Assembly: GCA_034359265.1 (NCBI GenBank)
Contig: CP136891.1
Coordinates: forward strand, 41,470,001 to 41,534,000
DNA from: Canna indica
Taxonomy: Eukaryota > Streptophyta > Magnoliopsida > Zingiberales > Cannaceae
Direction: 5' to 3'
DNA length: 64,000 nt
Below the pieces are notes generated by a model. It saw nothing but the letters and a program-made list of their open reading frames with translations. It was not told the origin of the DNA and searched no databases. The stretch's first letter is position 1, and each line of letters opens with the position of its first letter. Below are positions 46,553-57,070 of the stretch, piece by piece. The translations under genes and the position numbers were made by a program.

Positions 46553-48513
46553 ATGGAACTAATGATTTTATGGAGAATTATTTTCAGATTCCATATCGAT
46601 TAGCGCACGACGTTCACGATCGAAAATATCGAAGAAATCGGAAAATCAGAAGGACGTTGGTCGACACGCTCGGATTCGTCGAAAAGATAGAGTCTAGGTT
46701 TAGGGTGTCTAGATAAATTATAAAATCTTCATTTGATGCAAAAACCCCTAAAGAACCAAACTCGTAATCCGAAACCCGAATCAAAGAAAGAACTAGGCTG
46801 AAACTGAATGAGAAAGTACAAGTACTATGAGAAAGTACCAATACTTTCTCGTCGATCGATCGATGATCGACCGCTAGGGGTTCTAAAGCCACGGAAGGCT
46901 TTCGATCGATGACTGGTCACTCAGGCAGTCGACCAGCAATCGATCGAGCGACGCCAACAGGCAGAAAAATCCTGTTGCAACAGCTTATTTTGCCTCCTCT
47001 CTTCATGGCTTATAAATACAAGCAATGAGAGCCTTCCTCGGGGGTTGTTGAACCTAGTGAGCCATCATTTGATCCTATACTAAGCCTTCATTGAGATATT
47101 CTTTGTAAACCCTAGCTTTGATCCTCACATCCTTGATCTTGCCTTCAAGCTTTAATCGATTCATCATCTAGTCATCAAGAGAAACTAGGATTCGTTGTTG
47201 GAGCTAAGTATTTGTGTTGTTGTATTTATAGCTCCATTTACTTATATTTTATGGTTTATTTCATTATATTTGAGTTTTTGTTAGACCTAGAGTGTAGGTC
47301 TTAAAATTGGATGGTAGTCTTGGTGTTTGAGGTTTAAATCCACCAGTGTAAACTTAGCTTGCTAGGATTAGTTGTGTTGTCCTTAGGGTTGAGGTGGGAG
47401 AGTGCTCTTGGTAGGAAGGCAGGATACGTCCGGGTGTGGAACTGCCTTCGGATTGAGAGCGGAGACTCTCCGGTGAAAACGTTCTCATTGTAAGGAAATG
47501 AATTAATCTAGTAAAGCTAGTTTGGAAATCCTAAGCGGGGTACTTAGGTAGTGGAGTAGACATTTGGGCCAAACACAAGTCTCCGGATGTGGAAGTTCCT
47601 TTGGGTTGAGAGTGGAGACTCTCCGGTGAAAACGTCCTCATTGTAAGGAAACAAATTAATCTAGTAAAACTAGTTTGAAAATCCTAAGCGGGGTGCTTAG
47701 GTAGTGGAGTAGGCATTAGGACCGAACCACTATAAATCTATATATCTTGTTAGCATTGCCTTTGGTTGAGTGTAATTAGCTTGTCATGAAAATTTTTGAA
47801 AATGTTATAAATTTTTTTAATTATTTACCAAAACGCCACTAAATTTCAATAAATTCTAGAAAAATGCAGAAAATTGAGTTTTGATTGATTCTTGAATCTG
47901 CATTTTTCTTGAAAATTCTAGTTTATGTCATAAAAAAATTAAAAGTCTCTCATAAGAATGTGATTTGATATATTTGAAGTTTTAATTTCAGAACTTGAAG
48001 TATCATTTCCCTTAAATGCTTATTTTTTCGATACTTTGAAATTTTCATTCGATTTTCAAATGAGACTTGAAGTATGATATTTTGAATTTACGTGTGGTAT
48101 CGTTCTACTCGTTTGATGAGAAAAATCATTTTTAAAGTGATTTTTGACTCTTTGACCGATACTTGAAAATATCAATACTTGAGTTACTACATGATTCTTG
48201 GTTTTGGTTTTTATCCCTTGAGTTGAAACTTTCACAATTTTGAAAAAATCTTTTAGAGTTTCAACTTTGACTATAAGTTGACTTTTCTTGTCTGTTTTGA
48301 TTGATGTCAAATGGGGAGAAAAATATAGGTAAAGGGGAAGAAAATATTGTGTTTTAATGAATATTTTCTTAAGGATGTTTGTCATCCTCTAAAAGGAAAA
48401 GATTATTGGCCTAAGATTTTTAACCTTGGTCTTAATCTCGATTTTGATGATAACAAACATGGAACTAATTATGCATGTTTGTTAAAGCAAGAGCGAAGAC
48501 TCTCTGGTGAAAA
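46553..48513 (+). mobile_element. Family A LTR and spacer pieces, rearranged
   Basis: LTR sequence runs from CATGGAACTAATG (46553) through a palindrome array (46850-46950), a TATA box (47011-47018) and the AAGCGGGGTGCTTAGG part, which occurs twice (about 47535 and 47690). Spacer sequence (47790-48390), a decayed polypurine tract and an LTR start (TATTGGCC, 48404) follow, then an abrupt jump to the middle of the LTR at about 48491. No intact gag is present. Confidence 0.78.
46850..47018 (+). promoter_or_regulatory. Palindrome array plus TATA box, copy 7
   Basis: CGATCGATCGATGATCGACC, GGCAGTCGACC and CGATCGAGCG words end about 61 bp before TATAAATA at 47011. Confidence 0.55.
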
Positions 48514-49140
48514 CACTACAAAAAAATAGGGTATCACCAACGGATTAAATCCGTTGGTAATAGTCAAAATTCGTTGGTAATACTAATACCAACGGATTTT
48601 TATTGGTAAAATCTGTCGGTGATACTCTGCTAGGTATTACCAACGGATATTACAATTGTCCGTTGGTATTACCAATAGATAAAGATATATTTGTTGGTAA
48701 TTATCAACAAATGAGTTGGTAATTTTATTGGTAATACCAATAAATAATATATTTGCTGGTAATTTTGTTGATAATACCAACAAAATTAGTTTGTTGGTAA
48801 TTATTTATTGGTGAAAGTCTATTTTCTTGTAGTGAAATATTATCATTGTAAGGAAATGAATTAATCTAGTAAAACTAGTTTGAAAATTCTAAGCGAGATG
48901 TTTAGACAATGGAGTAGGCATTGAGGCTGAACCACTATAAATCTATCTTGTTGCATTGTCTTTGGTTGAGTATGATTAACTTGTCGTGAAAATTTTTGAA
49001 AATGTCATGAAATTTTTAATTATTTATCAAAATGCCACTGAATTTTAATAAATTCTAAAAAAACAAGAAGAATAAATTTTGCTTGATTCTTGAATCTAAA
49101 TTTTTCTTGAAAAATTCTAATTTATGGTATAAAATTTTTA
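47461..49140 (+). repeat. LTR-spacer segment present in two to three copies
   Basis: The string GACTCTC(C/T)GGTGAAAAC recurs at about 47466, 47614 and 48499. The last two copies continue in parallel through GTGGAGTAGGCATT and on into spacer sequence (47780-47940 and 48975-49135). The third copy is split by the CACTA MITE. Confidence 0.75.
48514..48834. mobile_element. CACTA-type MITE (321 bp)
   Basis: It begins CACTACAAAAAAATAG and ends TTTTCTTGTAGTG, with AAA duplications (48511-48513 and 48835-48837). The interior is nearly all inverted and direct copies of CCAACGGAT and TTGGTAAT/ATTACCAA words. It has no coding capacity. The uninterrupted LTR sequence is visible in the sister copies. Confidence 0.93.
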
Positions 49141-49488
49141 AAAATCACATGAATTTTAATTTATGGTATATAGTTGTTCCATATTTTTAGTTTTACTTCT
49201 CTTCTTCTTGGTGGTCCATATATTTTTTTCACTGTGTTATTGAATGTGTTCAATTAGTTTTTGAGTATAAAGCTTTTCTCTTCCAAGTTGCTTTTTATTC
49301 GAGTATTTCATATTGATAGCTCTTGTGAATCCACGTAATGTAATCCATTTGCGATTTTCTAGGACATAGACTGAACTTTGGATTTCTTTTATTATAACGA
49401 AATCACTTTGGAAACAAAAAGATTGTATATGACCATGTAACGTTTACCAACCTAATTAATTATAAGGGGGTGTGCCATCGTAAATGAA
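49141..49488. other. AT-rich spacer, no gene seen
   Basis: No ORF or repeat was recognised between the LTR debris and the Pack-MULE. Confidence 0.5.
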
Positions 49489-49497
49489 ACTTATTTA

Positions 49498-50903
49498 GGA
49501 TTAATTACATTATATATCTTTAATTTTGAATATTTTCTCAATTCTATCCCAAATTTTTATTTATTTCAATAATATACTTAAACTTTGGTTTTATTTCAAT
49601 AATATCCCACCGTGAATGAGATGTTAGTTTCACCGTTTACACGCTAACGTGGCGCTGCTGATATGGATCAGCAGCCCAGTCAACACAATAAATTATATTA
49701 AAAAATTAAAATTAACACCTATTTTATTTTTGGTGGTCCCCGTCCACATAATTTACCGTGGTTCCCATCTAATTAACTCTATTTTATTTTCCCTTCCTCA
49801 GTAAGTAACCCGACTTCTATTCTGTACCTCTTCGGGTATTGTCTCGTCCCTGACGGCGATGGCTCGTGCTTCCTCGTCTATGAGTTCATCGAGAATGACT
49901 CTTTGGATGGTTGCATATTCTCGTCACCGAGGGAGGCGCGGAGGCGGCGGTGTCTACCGTGGCCACTGCGGTACCAAGTGGCCATCGACGTCGCCTGGGC
50001 GCTCGCCTACCTCCACCACGACTGCCAGGCGTGCGTCGACATCAAGCCGGAAAACATACTGATCGACGCCAACTTCATGGCGGTGGTCATTGATTTCAGG
50101 CTGTCGAAGCTGATGAGCAAGGACCAGGGCCGGATCATGGCGAGCGTGAGGGGCACGAAGGGCTACTTGGCGCCAAAGTGTCTGCTAGGCTCTGGCGTCT
50201 CGGAGAAGTCCGACATTTACAGCTACGGGATGGTGCTGCTGGAGCTGGTGGGCGGCCGTCGAAACGTGCGCGCGGTGGAGGATGACCGAAAGTGGCCCTA
50301 CTTCCCAAAGAAGGTGATGGAGAAGGCGAGGGAAGGGAGATTGATGGAGGTGGAGGATGATAGGATAGAGGGGAGGGCGAACGAGAAGCAAGTGACGACG
50401 ATGGTGCACGTGGCGCTGTGGTGCGTGCATGTGCAGGCAGAGATGCGGCCGAGCATGGCGATCGCAGCACCGCCGAAGACAGAGATGATCGTGGTGGACC
50501 TGCTGTCAATAATGGACGATGAATAGTCGAGCGTCGCCGCCACGAGCGACGGCGGAGGCAGCAACGCATTCGGGTGTCACACCCAACGACATCGAGGCGG
50601 CGGCACAGCGGGGTACCACAGGGGATGACAACGAGAGAGAAGAGATGGGGACCACCGGTAAAATATATAGACGGGACCGCGGGAAATAAAATAGGTGTCG
50701 ATTTTAAATTTTTTAATATAATTTATTGTGTTGAGTGGGTTATCTCCATATCAGCAGCGCGTAAACGGTGAAACTAACATCTCATTCACAGTGGGATATT
50801 ATTGAAATGAAATCAAAGTTCGAGTATATTATTGAAATAAATAAAAATATGAGATAAAATTGGGAAAATATTCAAAATTAAAAATATATAATGTAATTAA
50901 CCC
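49498..50903 (+). mobile_element. Pack-MULE-like element carrying a kinase gene fragment
   Basis: Long inverted repeats of about 250 bp (49498-49765 and 50648-50903) start GG(A/G)TTAATTACATTATATAT on each end and include the ACGCTAACGTGG and CAGCAG stretch common in Mutator-like MITEs. Between them is GC-rich host-gene sequence (49800-50640) and no transposase. Flanks ACTTATTTA (49489-49497) and TCTTATCAC (50904-50912) share only CTTAT of nine bases, so the target duplication is decayed or the exact ends are off by a few bases. Confidence 0.82.
49802..50526 (+). pseudogene. Captured receptor-like kinase fragment (At5g20050-like), catalytically degenerate
   Basis: The frame is open from a splice-acceptor-like CCTCAG (ending 49801) through LFGYC and LVYEFIENDSLDG to a stop at 50524-50526. 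It covers the middle and C-terminal half of a receptor-like Ser/Thr kinase. Key positions are altered: the HRD-type loop reads CVDIKPEN, the Mg-binding loop reads DFR instead of DFG, and APE reads APK. The ATP-binding Lys and Gly loop, signal peptide and membrane segment are absent. KSDIYSYGMVLLELVGGRRN and FPKKVME suggest the At5g20050 group. The long GC-rich frame survives although the protein cannot be an active kinase. Lying between MULE inverted repeats, it is a captured fragment. Confidence 0.86.
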
Positions 50904-50912
50904 TCTTATCAC

Positions 50913-51452
50913 GAGTGTCTTGGAATATCCCATTTATTGTCCTTTTTATCTGAATGGATAAATAGTCAGGAAAAACACATGTGCCCAGTAGAAACGCATA
51001 CTCGCGGAACAAACGGCGATCCTACATCCGCACAGACAAGATTCCACATGAACGGACCCAACCTCAACAACGGCGAATTGGCTTCGCCTACTTCTGTAAG
51101 CCCTGGCACGTGCGAGGGAGCATGCGGCGAGGTAACCGCGTGCGTACGCACTGCTTCCTCTCCAAGCAAAGCATTCGACAAAGCGCAGTCCTTTTCACCA
51201 TTCCACGCGTCGTGTAGCAGAAAATAACCCGTTTCCTCTCCACTTAGTAATTAAAAATGAACGTTGCAACAATCTAAACCAACCCCCGGATTTAACCCGT
51301 TTCTCCTTGCTTCCCCATCCATGGCCGAGCACTTCGCATCGAACGCTCCGTATCAACTACTGAAGGGTACCCCAAACCTCGGAACGCAACTTCTATGGAG
51401 CCCGGCTCCATAATGATTTTTTTCCAAACGTCGCCCCGTTTTTTTACTCCTT
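50913..51452 (+). other. Upstream region of the DUF1645 gene
   Basis: Moderately GC-rich DNA between the MULE and the TATA box, with a G-box (CACGTG) at 51107-51112 in a GGCACGTGCG context, a possible bZIP/ABRE site. Open frames here (for example 50937-51227) overlap on several frames and match nothing. Confidence 0.45.
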
Positions 51453-51460
51453 TATATAAA
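51453..51460 (+). promoter_or_regulatory. TATA box of the DUF1645 gene
   Basis: TATATAAA lies 54-61 bp upstream of the start codon in a C-rich context, giving an expected transcript start near 51485. An out-of-frame ATG at 51491 would fall in a very short leader. Confidence 0.7.
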
Positions 51461-51513
51461 CCTCCTGTGCCCTTCCTCAAACCCAAATCAATGCAACGGG
51501 CAGAAGAAGAAAG

Positions 51514-52305
51514 ATGGCAACGGAACGCCCAGAGAAGCCATGCCACGGCGTCCCATCCACCTCCGCCGCCGTCGAGGAGCGTCGACCCGCGGACCTTGCC
51601 GCCCTCCGTGATTCCTCCGCTCGGCAGATAGCGCCGCCGGACAAGCTCGCCATCGAGGAAGACGACGATGACGCTTCTAGCGAGGACTTCGAGTTCGCGT
51701 TCGCGGTGCGAGACCCGAGCGCCTTGCCCCTTGTCACCGCCGACGAGATCTTTTTCGGCGGTCGGATCCTTCCCACTTACCCTGTCTTTAACCGCGACCT
51801 CCCCCCCGGCCCCTCCTCCGCGGACGAGCCAGCGACCGCTGTGGAGGACGTGGCTGACAAGATCCCCATCCAGCGGCTGCTAATCGATGAGGGCGAGGCG
51901 AGGGCGGAGCCCTCGTCGGAGCATCAGCCGGTGCGGTGCAAAAAGAGCGGCTCCACCGGGTCGTCGCTGCGGTGGAGGCTCCGGGATATGGTGATCGGCC
52001 GGAGCCACAGCGACGGAAAGGAGAAGTTCGTGTTTCTCGAGGCGGCGCCACCGGATCTGCCACCCTCGCTGGCGAAAAAGAAGATCCCTAACCACAATCC
52101 AAAGTCCACGAAGGCGTCGGGGGGCAGCGGAAAGAGCACAAAGAAACAGGCGGATATGGTCACCGCACACCGGCTCTACTATGTCAAGGGAACAAGCGAA
52201 AAGGCGGTGAAGGGACCGAGGCGGTCATTCTTACCGTACCGGCAAGAGCTATTGGGGTTATTCGCTCCAGTGAACGGGCTTCGCCGGACATATAACCCTT
52301 TCTAA
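51514..52305 (+). CDS. DUF1645-family protein (263 aa), single exon
   Basis: Plant DUF1645 proteins are poorly understood nuclear or cytosolic proteins; some rice members affect grain length and stress response, and nothing more specific is claimed here. The features run in family order: acidic patch EEDDDDASSEDFEFAFAV (48-65), ADEIFFGGRILPTYPVFNRD (76-95), SLRWRLRDMVIGRSHSDGKE (151-170), a Lys/Ser-rich linker, and the C-terminal block RRSFLPYRQELLGLFAPVNG (236-255) ending NPF. Length is normal and there is no signal peptide or membrane segment. ATG 51514 follows AAG and agrees with the family start. It is strongly GC-rich, unlike its AT-rich surroundings, as in many monocot intronless genes. 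No disabling change was seen, so it is probably functional. Confidence 0.9.
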   Translation: MATERPEKPCHGVPSTSAAVEERRPADLAALRDSSARQIAPPDKLAIEEDDDDASSEDFEFAFAVRDPSALPLVTADEIFFGGRILPTYPVFNRDLPPGPSSADEPATAVEDVADKIPIQRLLIDEGEARAEPSSEHQPVRCKKSGSTGSSLRWRLRDMVIGRSHSDGKEKFVFLEAAPPDLPPSLAKKKIPNHNPKSTKASGGSGKSTKKQADMVTAHRLYYVKGTSEKAVKGPRRSFLPYRQELLGLFAPVNGLRRTYNPF

Positions 52306-54318
52306 TAAGTAAATGATTCCGATTTCTCTTGTTGTGTATATTAAACAAATTAGATTGAGATTGATTACGAAATTTATCTTCCATGTGAAGGTTTAGATGA
52401 TTTGTAATGTTTCATTTTTTCTCTCTCGAGGAGATGATTGCTTTTTGGTGAAAGCATGCATGAAATGCCAAAAATGAATAGTGTGGATCAAAAGTTATTA
52501 ACGGAGACACACGGGCACATGGTGGGAAAGGACTTCGAATTTTCGTTGATATTTATTAGATGGGGAGATGTGTTGCGGTGTCTGCAAAAGCACGTGGTTT
52601 GTTCTTCCAAGGAAGAGCTAACTAATGCTGATACCAATCTCTATTAAATGCAAAGTCTAGTTACTTTGCAAAGCTAAAAAGTAGTATTTCTTAGGCCATG
52701 TGCTGTGTGTAGTACAAAATAAATATTTTAAACATATATATTCAAAAAATCTTAAGAGCATAAATAGATTCAAAAAATTATTAAAATCATCACATTCATA
52801 TGAAATATTTTGTTGAATCATTTTTCAAACGGTTCAATTAGAAATTTTGGTCTGAAATTCTAAAATTTCCCTCTTCTTTCGTTCGTACCCAAATACGTCC
52901 CTAATTTTTTAATTTCCAGTAAAAGTGCTTGTATCGATTTTAATAAGAATGAAAAGGATCATTTTTTTATTACTCAAATTGAAAAAATCTTTTAAAAAAT
53001 GATCTTCTTTATAAACTTAATAAAAATTAACCAAGAGAAGAAAAAAAATTGGATAAAATTATCCCATTGATACTCGTCCATATGCCAAGAATAATAGATA
53101 AAAATAGCACACCTTACTTTGGATGTCGACAACTCAGAATAATTCGGGACAATCGTTCAGGATGTCGACAATCCAAAACAACTCGTTAATGATATCAACA
53201 ATCCGGGACAAAGACAAAATTGCCCCTAGTATCTTTGCTTGCTTGTGTGATCCAAGGAAGTTTATATGTCTTGTTGTTATTATTATTAATGTTATACATT
53301 TGAAGAGAAAGTTCAAAGCTATTCTGTTAATTATCGTATGCAAAGATGGAAACGAGCATGTATATAACAATATCCATTAAGTTTATTGAAACTTTGAGAT
53401 TTCAATATTTACACTAATTTTATTTGGAATTGTTCTTTGGTTATGACAGGTTATCTCGAGTTGTGATCAAATTGTGGGATCGGGTTGCCTCAGAATTTGA
53501 TACCAAATGTTTTTTTTGTCTACACATAAAAAATATGATCATTTTTTGTTAACATTATATGAAGGGTTATGTTTTAAATTGTTTATCTCAAAAGGTTTAT
53601 TTCCGCAATTTGGTCGAATGAAAACACAACTAACTGAGTAGAAAGAGTAGTGAAAAAGAAAGAAATAAAAGGAGACATAACAAATGGCTAAAGACTTGGG
53701 CTAGATTTGAATAAAGAAATTTGGAAAGGAAGTAAGAAAATAGATAGAGAAAAAAAGATATTCAATTTTTTATATGAAAAATATTTTCAGAAACCTAATT
53801 AAAAGAAACTTTTAATTTAAATGCTTAACAAAATCAAGAACATTTCATTATTTGGTACTGCATATTTCAGTTGGATCATAACATAGTAATTTGGATTTGG
53901 TTGCATGCTTGATAGATTAAAGTAAACTCAACTATGTATAATATAATAATAAATATAATTCAATAGTTAGCTGGGTGGTTATGACCAAGAATTAATATAA
54001 TAACCTTACAAGTCTTAGCAATAGTTATTAATTTTATTTTTTGATTAGTACCATTCAATACAATTTGCTATGCATCCATCTTTATCGATCCATATACATC
54101 TTGTGCATGTTTGCTTGATAAGAAAGAATATAATAAAAAATAAATTAATATTTATTATTTGTTTAATGCATGAATTAAAAAAAATAAATATAAAATTAAT
54201 ATTATATTTGGTGTATATCGGATTTAAAATATTAATTTATATATATCCAATACATCATCATTTATTATCTCATTCTATTATATCTTACCCAATGAAGCAA
54301 ACGTATCACTAGAGAATA
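52306..54318. other. Intergenic DNA, no gene seen
   Basis: AT-rich. A short imperfect repeat of TCAACAATCC(GGGACAA/AAAACAA) words lies at 53124-53215. ORFs such as 52438-52647 lack any family signal. Confidence 0.5.
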
Positions 54319-54321
54319 TTA

Positions 54322-55140
54322 GGGCCTGTTTGGTTAGCGAAATCAAATTTGTTTTCATGGTTTCAGTTTCACTGAAACCAAAATTGCTTACGAAAACGTG
54401 TTTGGTTCAGTGTTTTCGTGAAACTAAATCGAAACCAGAATGAAAACGAAACCAATTTTCTTAATAAAAATGAAAATACCAGAATATTATTTTCTGTGGT
54501 TTCGAGACTGTCGGTTTCGTTATCAAAATGCAGTGATAACTTTGTAATTATAAATATTTTTTTATAAAATTAATTAATTTAAAAATAAATCAAACTATAT
54601 CTAATTTTTAAAAATAAAAATAAAAATCATCATTTTTAACTCAAACTTTTATCTTAAATTTATAAAATAATTAAACCAATTTATATCTAATTGACTCAAA
54701 TCCAAATTTTAAATAACTCAATTTTCTTAAAGTTTGTCTATTTATAATTTAATCAAACCTAATTTTAGATGATTGAACTTTTTTTTTTGAAATTTTATAA
54801 TAACTATTGATTAATTTTTATATCTAATTTAAAAAAAATCTTAAATTATCAATAACTTAATTAATTAAATCATATTTTGTATTCATATTAACAAATATTT
54901 TATTTTGTAAACTAACTAAACATTTAATTACTATTAAAAATGTTCAAAGAAAATTAATATTATTTTTTATAACCAAATAAATATTTACTGGTTTCAACTA
55001 ACTAAAACTGATATTTTTTTATTAACCAAACGCGTTTTCAGAAAACTGAAAATTAGAAACCAAAACCAAGTTTTCGAAACTAAATTTTTAATTTCACTGA
55101 AACCAAACCAGAAAATAATTTTCGCTAACCAAACAGCACC
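54322..55140. mobile_element. Harbinger-type MITE (819 bp)
   Basis: The ends are GGGCCTGTTTGGTTAGCGAA and, inverted, GGTGCTGTTTGGTTAGCGAA, with TTA duplications (54319-54321 and 55141-55143). Inside each end are TTTCAGTTTCACTGAAACC-type inverted words. The interior is AT-rich and noncoding. Confidence 0.92.
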
Positions 55141-55143
55141 TTA

Positions 55144-55808
55144 GGCTTTCCCACTTATATCCTAATGGCATTAAGTGCCTATCAATTAGCAAATTATTTT
55201 ACAGAGCGGTTGCAGTGGACAAACTCAAGAGAATTAGCGTGCATAACTTTATTTTTATCCTATAAAGTAATTACTTTCGTAACTCATAGCACCCTAATTT
55301 AGTTTCATACCACGAGTACATGAGAAGCGATATTAATTAATAAAATTTGATAAATTGTCATCTCTAGTTTTAACTTAAATGTTTTAATTAGATTAGTAAT
55401 TTGGATCATAAATTTGGTGAGTTAATTAAATGTTTCATAGGATTGCTCAAAGATTTCGATAATTATTTACACCATTATGCTTGCTTGTTGGACTCACTCT
55501 TGTAAGAGTTGATTGAAGAGGTTAGAACAAGTAAAATATCATCTTGTTCGTATTCTTTGACTTGTGTACGTTCTTGCCAATTAACCAAGAATAGTCGATC
55601 CGTTTCTTTTGCTTGAGATCTTTTGGGCAGGCAGCAAACAAGTGCGTACGTCAGGAAAACAATTACCAATTATTTAATTGAAGATCGAGACATCTTCTTG
55701 TAATCCAAACCTGTTTTGCCGTCCCTTAAATTATAAACACTTGAAGAGATCTGATTAGGAATTTGTCCGACTTAAACAGTACCTAACAAGGATTATCCAA
55801 TTTTGGTA
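55144..55808. other. Intergenic DNA, no gene seen
   Basis: Only a 64-codon minus-strand ORF (55475-55669) without recognisable domains is present; I do not regard it as a gene. Confidence 0.45.
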
Positions 55809-55816
55809 GTTTGTGG

Positions 55817-56335
55817 TAGGGGTGAGCACGGGCAGAATGGCCCAGGATTTCGCATGTCTCGATCTCATATGAATTTTGAGTCGGGACATCAAAAGTCATC
55901 CCAATCTCAGTTCCGATAGTGAAGCGTCCTGATTTTGTCAGGATGGGATCGAGACGGATAGAGAGTGCTAGATTATGTTCTAATATTTTTAGTAAGATAG
56001 ATCATTTCTTAACATGATAATAGGATCGTGTTGTTATCTTTTTTTTATGATGCACATGCATACAAAAAGAAATGAAAGACTGATTAATAAAGAAAAAACA
56101 CTTGAATTGCAAAGGTAAAATTAAGTTTTTTTTTTAACTTTACATATTCAGCATTAATATAAAATACAAATATTAGTATATTAAAATGTATATAATATAT
56201 ACTAATCCGGTTTGGACAGGACATCCTTGATTTTTTAGTCAAGGTCTCGGTCCCGGCCCGATTTTTAATTGGGACAATTATTTTGGTCGAGTCAGTCCGG
56301 ACAGTTGGGACGTCCCGACCCATACTCACCCCCTA
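55817..56335. mobile_element. hAT-type MITE (519 bp)
   Basis: The ends are TAGGGGTGAGCACGGG and, inverted, TAGGGGGTGAGTATGG, flanked by perfect 8-bp GTTTGTGG copies (55809-55816 and 56336-56343). The interior is rich in CGGGAC/GTCCCG words and noncoding. The perfect duplication suggests a fairly recent insertion. Confidence 0.93.
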
Positions 56336-56343
56336 GTTTGTGG

Positions 56344-57070
56344 AGCTCAATGCACAAATTAACAGCAAGTTTCCATTCATATGCCAAACAAGATTTTTAT
56401 TTTATTTTTCTTTTACATGATTCGTGTTGAAAGCTTTATAATCGTGTAAAAGAAGACATAAACGAATATGTCCTTGTCATCTGATTCATGGTCGACCTAG
56501 CAACTCGAGCAGAATAAATTGACTTAAATTCAAATCCAGTGCAAAAAGTCAAGCAATATCAAAAGCTCCAATCTAACAACCAACTGCTGGTTTGCCAAGA
56601 CTGACTTTGGCATTAATATTTAAAGACCTTGCTTCATCAGTCCATCTTACTAATTATTTAAAAAATTTAGAAAAATAGAAACATGCACTATGATGGATAA
56701 TAGTGCATTTCTTTCCCACAATCTTCTTCTAATTATTATTGGAGTTTGTCTCAACTTACATACACATTTGCAGAGGAAAGAAACATATAGAAAACCAGCA
56801 AAAAAGCATATGCTTCACAAACCCTCGTTATCAGGTTCTAACATTTGACCATCAGCTTCCTAGCTAAAGAATCTAATTAAGAAACATAGAGAAATATAAA
56901 ATGCATATTTCAGAATATTATTGTCACATTTAACATAATGGGTGGTTTCAATGACCTTATGAATGAGATCATTAGAATCACACTCTTGAAGGTAGTTGAG
57001 AGGACCTACCACATTGCATCAAAAGGTCCTGGGTACAAGCAAGACTCTACTTGAAGGAAAAGAGGGACAC
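56344..57070. other. 3' flank of DXR, no gene seen
   Basis: AT-rich. The DXR 3' UTR and polyadenylation site should lie in its right part, but no single signal is clear. Confidence 0.45.

Noticed and set aside
49903..50526. Functional receptor-like kinase gene
   Set aside because: It lacks the N-lobe and has altered HRD, DFG and APE positions. It is enclosed by MULE inverted repeats, so it is called a captured fragment.
50135..50569. 144-codon minus-strand ORF (and 50185-50564)
   Set aside because: Shadow of the GC-rich kinase frame on the other strand; low-complexity Ser/Pro/Arg composition with no domain.
51597..52170. Minus-strand ORFs across the DUF1645 gene
   Set aside because: GC-rich antisense shadows of a recognised plus-strand gene.
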